From assembly GCA_946481135.1 (NCBI GenBank), contig CAMLMQ010000167.1, positions 1 to 6,607 of the forward strand: DNA of 6,607 nucleotides, written 5' to 3'. The position numbers were made by a program, and so were the translations under genes. This DNA comes from an uncultured Microbacteriaceae bacterium (lineage in GTDB: Bacteria > Actinomycetota > Actinomycetes > Actinomycetales > Microbacteriaceae). How positions within the stretch are numbered: position 1 is the stretch's first letter; each line of letters begins with the position of its first letter. This document shows positions 5,017 to 6,607 of the stretch, in pieces. The notes under the pieces are model-generated. The model had not been told where the DNA came from, ran no database searches, and saw only the letters and a list, made by a program, of their open reading frames with translations.

Positions 5017-5030
5017 GGAGATGTGACCGC

Positions 5031-6140
5031 GTGGACCTGGGGGACTATCAAGGCCGGTTCTTCGAAGAACCCGGCTATCTGGACTACGCGCGCGTCGCGC
5101 CGGTGGGGCGCACCGTGCTCGAAGAGCAGACGGCGTTGAGCGACACGCTGTCGCGACTGCGCTTCGGCTCCACGAGCGCGCTGCTCGCCCAGCACGCTCG
5201 CATGTGCGAGGCGGTCGCAGCCGTCGGCGGGTTCCGACCCGACCAGGTCGTGTTCCAGCCGAACACGTCGCAGGGTCTCATGCATGTCGCGTTCGGTCTC
5301 ACCGGCGGGCTCGCCGTGTCGCCGGCGGAGTTCCCGTCGCTCACCTTCGCGGCGCAGCGCGCGTCCGACGCGCTCGGCGTGGTCTCGCCCCTGTGGCTGG
5401 AAACCGAGGACGGGAAGGTCACCCCGGGCAACCTCCGCGACCAGCTCACCTCGTCGGTGGTCGCCGTCGCGGTCAGCCTCGTCGACTTCCGCACGGGCTT
5501 CCTCGCCGACCTGGAGGGCATCCGTCAGGTGATCGGCGACCGGCTGCTCATCGTCGACGCCATCCAGGGCTTCGGGGTCGTCGACGCCCCCTACGAGGTG
5601 GCGGATGTCGTGGCCGCGGGCGGGCAGAAGTGGATCCGGGCCGGCATGGGCACCGGGTTCCTCGCCGTGAGCGATCGCGCCCGCGAGCACCTCACGCCCG
5701 TGTGGTCGGGCTTCGTCGGAGCCGAGGACGGCGCGTACGACGCCGTGACGGCGCCGCTGCCGGGAGCCGCTGCATTCCAGATCAGCCACGCCGACCCCAT
5801 CGCCGCCGCACGGCTTGCCGTCGCGCTCGAGGAGATCGCGGCCGTCGGGGTGGGCGTGCTCAACGCCGCGATCGCCGAACGGGTGTCGCGGGTCGTCGAC
5901 CTCGCCGACGAGTTCGCGCTGCCCGTCGTCTCGCCCCGCGCCGAGGCGGAGCGGGCAGGGATCGTCGTGCTCGAGCCGCTGCCCGAGCAGCTCACGGTGC
6001 TCGCGGCGTCGCTGCACAACCACGGCATCACCGCGACGATCCGCGGCGACCGGCTGCGTCTCTCGGTGCATGCGACGACCGATGAGGAGACGTTCGCGAT
6101 GCTCCGTTCGGCGTTCGTGTCGTTCGCCACGTCGATCTGA
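5031..6140 (+). CDS. Aminotransferase class V-fold PLP-dependent enzyme
   Basis: 369 aa, cytoplasmic, fold type I. The features expected of class V enzymes are present in order: a phosphate-cradle motif PNTSQGL (77-83), SLVDFRTG (149-156), the PLP-pyridine aspartate D176 with Q179 in DAIQGFGVVDA, and the Schiff-base lysine K200 in GGQKWIRAGMGTGF. A small C-terminal domain (about 265-369) contains NHGITATIRGDRLRLSVH. The Asp-x-x-Gln and GG-x-K-W pattern is shared with cysteine desulfurases, kynureninases and isopenicillin N epimerase-like proteins; none can be chosen with confidence. The start is the GTG at 5031, 10 nt after AGGGAG (5015-5020); there is no in-frame ATG nearby, and the open frame further upstream is a shadow of tetR. 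Translation is probably coupled to tetR transcription. A strong hairpin follows the stop. Confidence 0.9.
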   Translation: MDLGDYQGRFFEEPGYLDYARVAPVGRTVLEEQTALSDTLSRLRFGSTSALLAQHARMCEAVAAVGGFRPDQVVFQPNTSQGLMHVAFGLTGGLAVSPAEFPSLTFAAQRASDALGVVSPLWLETEDGKVTPGNLRDQLTSSVVAVAVSLVDFRTGFLADLEGIRQVIGDRLLIVDAIQGFGVVDAPYEVADVVAAGGQKWIRAGMGTGFLAVSDRAREHLTPVWSGFVGAEDGAYDAVTAPLPGAAAFQISHADPIAAARLAVALEEIAAVGVGVLNAAIAERVSRVVDLADEFALPVVSPRAEAERAGIVVLEPLPEQLTVLAASLHNHGITATIRGDRLRLSVHATTDEETFAMLRSAFVSFATSI

Positions 6141-6147
6141 ACCTCAC

Positions 6148-6172
6148 TCGGGATGCCGCGTCGGCATCCTGA
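6148..6172 (+). terminator. Terminator hairpin of the tetR-PLP enzyme operon
   Basis: GGATGCCG (6151-6158), loop CGT, CGGCATCC (6162-6169) make a perfect 8-bp stem. It is extended outward by a G-T wobble and two more pairs (6148-6150 with 6170-6172). It begins 8-11 nt after the TGA stop and is followed by ATCATTC rather than a pure T run. Confidence 0.68.
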
Positions 6173-6180
6173 ATCATTCA

Positions 6181-6195
6181 CACGTTCGTAACGTG
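6181..6195. repeat. Small perfect hairpin after the terminator
   Basis: CACGTT (6181-6186), loop CGT, AACGTG (6190-6195): a 6-bp perfect stem, 9 nt beyond the terminator. It lies ahead of the predicted phoH promoter, so it could be a second terminator stem or an operator. No function is assigned. Confidence 0.45.
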
Positions 6196-6237
6196 GCGGC
6201 GGGGCGTGTCGGTGCCGGCCTGCTACGCGTGCGGGGT

Positions 6238-6243
6238 TAGTTT
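6238..6243 (+). promoter_or_regulatory. Candidate phoH promoter -10
   Basis: TAGTTT fits TANNNT. A start point 6-7 nt downstream (about 6250) would begin the transcript right at the first leader hairpin. No clear -35 is visible in the GC-rich DNA upstream. An alternative match, TAACGT (6189-6194), lies inside the small hairpin. Confidence 0.33.
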
Positions 6244-6251
6244 CGGGTCAT

Positions 6252-6332
6252 CAGGCACGGCGCCTGGTCGGAACGGCCACATAAGTTCGTTCCGCGACGA
6301 GTGGCCGCTTCCGAAACACCGGGGGATCCCGG
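6252..6332 (+). promoter_or_regulatory. Structured leader upstream of phoH
   Basis: Three successive hairpins fill the 80 nt ahead of the phoH ribosome-binding site. The first is CAGGC (6252-6256) with GCCTG (6262-6266). The second is a long stem: TCGGAA (6268-6273) with TTCCGA (6309-6314), GGCCAC (6275-6280) with GTGGCC (6301-6306), and TCGT (6287-6290) with ACGA (6297-6300), 16 pairs in all with a 1x2 internal loop and a 6-nt ATAAGT bulge. The third is CCGGG (6319-6323) with CCCGG (6328-6332), ending 4 nt before GGAG. TTTCGG (6241-6246) could alternatively pair with CCGAAA (6311-6316). I do not recognise a known riboswitch class. Confidence 0.5.
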
Positions 6333-6345
6333 GGATGGAGTGGGA

Positions 6346-6607
6346 GTGCCCGCGCTCGACAAGCCCCAGCAGAAGACCACCGCAGCACCGATCACGGGCG
6401 GAGGTGGGAAACCGAAGCAGGGGGAGCGCACGTTCGTGCTCGACACCTCGGTGCTGCTGAGCGATCCCAAGGCGATCTTCCGATTCGCGGAACACGCCGT
6501 CGTGCTGCCCGTCGTCGTCGTCACCGAGCTCGAAGCGAAACGCCACGACCCGGAGATCGGCTACTTCGCCCGGCAGGCGTTGCGCAACCTCGACGAGCTG
6601 CGCCGCC
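6346..6607 (+). CDS. phoH: PhoH family protein with N-terminal PIN domain (5' part)
   Basis: The frame is open to the window end, giving 87 codons. After a flexible linker-like N-terminus (about 1-28, rich in K, Q, T and G) comes the start of a PIN nuclease fold: [20 protein letters not shown] with the first acidic residue D33, then [20 protein letters not shown] with the second, E61. This exact pattern is typical of the actinobacterial PIN-PhoH proteins (PhoH2, Rv1095 in M. tuberculosis), in which an RNase-like PIN domain is joined to a PhoH ATPase/helicase; the ATPase part would lie beyond the window. The GTG at 6346 is favoured because GGAG (6337-6340) lies 5 nt upstream. In-frame GTGs at 6340 and 6301 are alternatives with poorer ribosome-binding sites. 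A structured leader precedes it. Confidence 0.9.
   Translation, partial: MPALDKPQQKTTAAPITGGGGKPKQGERTFVLDTSVLLSDPKAIFRFAEHAVVLPVVVVTELEAKRHDPEIGYFARQALRNLDELRR

Noticed and set aside
4311..5030. Apparent long open frame joined in phase to the PLP enzyme (would make a 609-aa fusion starting at 4311).
   Set aside because: The upstream part is arginine-rich, low-complexity translation lying on the tetR gene in another frame. Family homology begins at the GTG at 5031, which has its own ribosome-binding site.
4866..6071. Long antisense open frame opposite the PLP enzyme.
   Set aside because: High GC keeps opposite-strand frames open. The translation is charged low-complexity with no recognisable domain, while the plus strand has all class V PLP motifs.
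6301..6345. Earlier phoH starts at the in-frame GTGs 6301 or 6340.
   Set aside because: Neither has a well-spaced Shine-Dalgarno, and the 6301 start would place coding sequence inside the long leader hairpin. GTG 6346 has GGAG at 5-nt spacing. 6340 cannot be fully excluded.
6181..6345. Known riboswitch or tRNA in the phoH leader.
   Set aside because: No TPP, SAM, cobalamin, glycine, fluoride, guanidine or ydaO-type core motif and no tRNA T-loop was found by eye, so the region is left as an unassigned structured leader.

Overview
The window is high-GC (roughly 70%) actinobacterial chromosome, most likely from Microbacteriaceae. The evidence is the codon bias, the many GTG starts, the frequent 'GGATGCCGG' words, and a gene order (greA, DUF4307, small membrane protein, hemolysin III family, short isoprenyl transferase, then a PIN-PhoH gene) that parallels the Mycobacterium tuberculosis Rv1080c-Rv1095 neighbourhood as I recall it. 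The genus cannot be fixed from the sequence alone.

Layout. The 3' part of ilvA (threonine ammonia-lyase with a C-terminal ACT domain) enters from the left and converges on greA, only 20 bp away. greA and the DUF4307 membrane protein run leftward, separated by a strong UUCG-capped hairpin. A 21-bp palindromic divergent promoter separates DUF4307 from a 69-aa single-span membrane protein running rightward. From about 1.91 to 2.19 kb lies a non-coding stretch with a terminator hairpin, a 19-bp tandem repeat and a nest of inverted repeats built on the word ATCCG. Next come a leftward hemolysin III/PAQR-family membrane protein and a rightward cis-prenyltransferase (uppS), sharing a divergent promoter region.

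From 3.75 to 6.14 kb there is a block that looks accessory: a leftward RibD-C/DHFR-like reductase, a divergent TetR regulator, and a class V aminotransferase-fold PLP enzyme 14 bp downstream of the regulator. A 6-5-6 palindrome lies between the reductase and tetR, on the predicted promoters of both, so the simplest model is that the TetR protein controls itself, the PLP enzyme and the reductase. A clear hairpin terminator closes the block. The window ends inside a PIN-domain PhoH gene whose predicted leader is a chain of hairpins.

An unusual regularity: uppS, the hemolysin III gene (at its preferred internal start) and tetR all have a TANNNT -10 element exactly 6 nt before the start codon, which predicts leaderless mRNAs. 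No phage, insertion sequence, CRISPR, rRNA or tRNA was seen. The most interesting points are the repeat-rich intergenic region, the TetR/PLP/DHFR module, the leaderless trio and the structured phoH leader. I did not find convincing evidence of a wholly new system.
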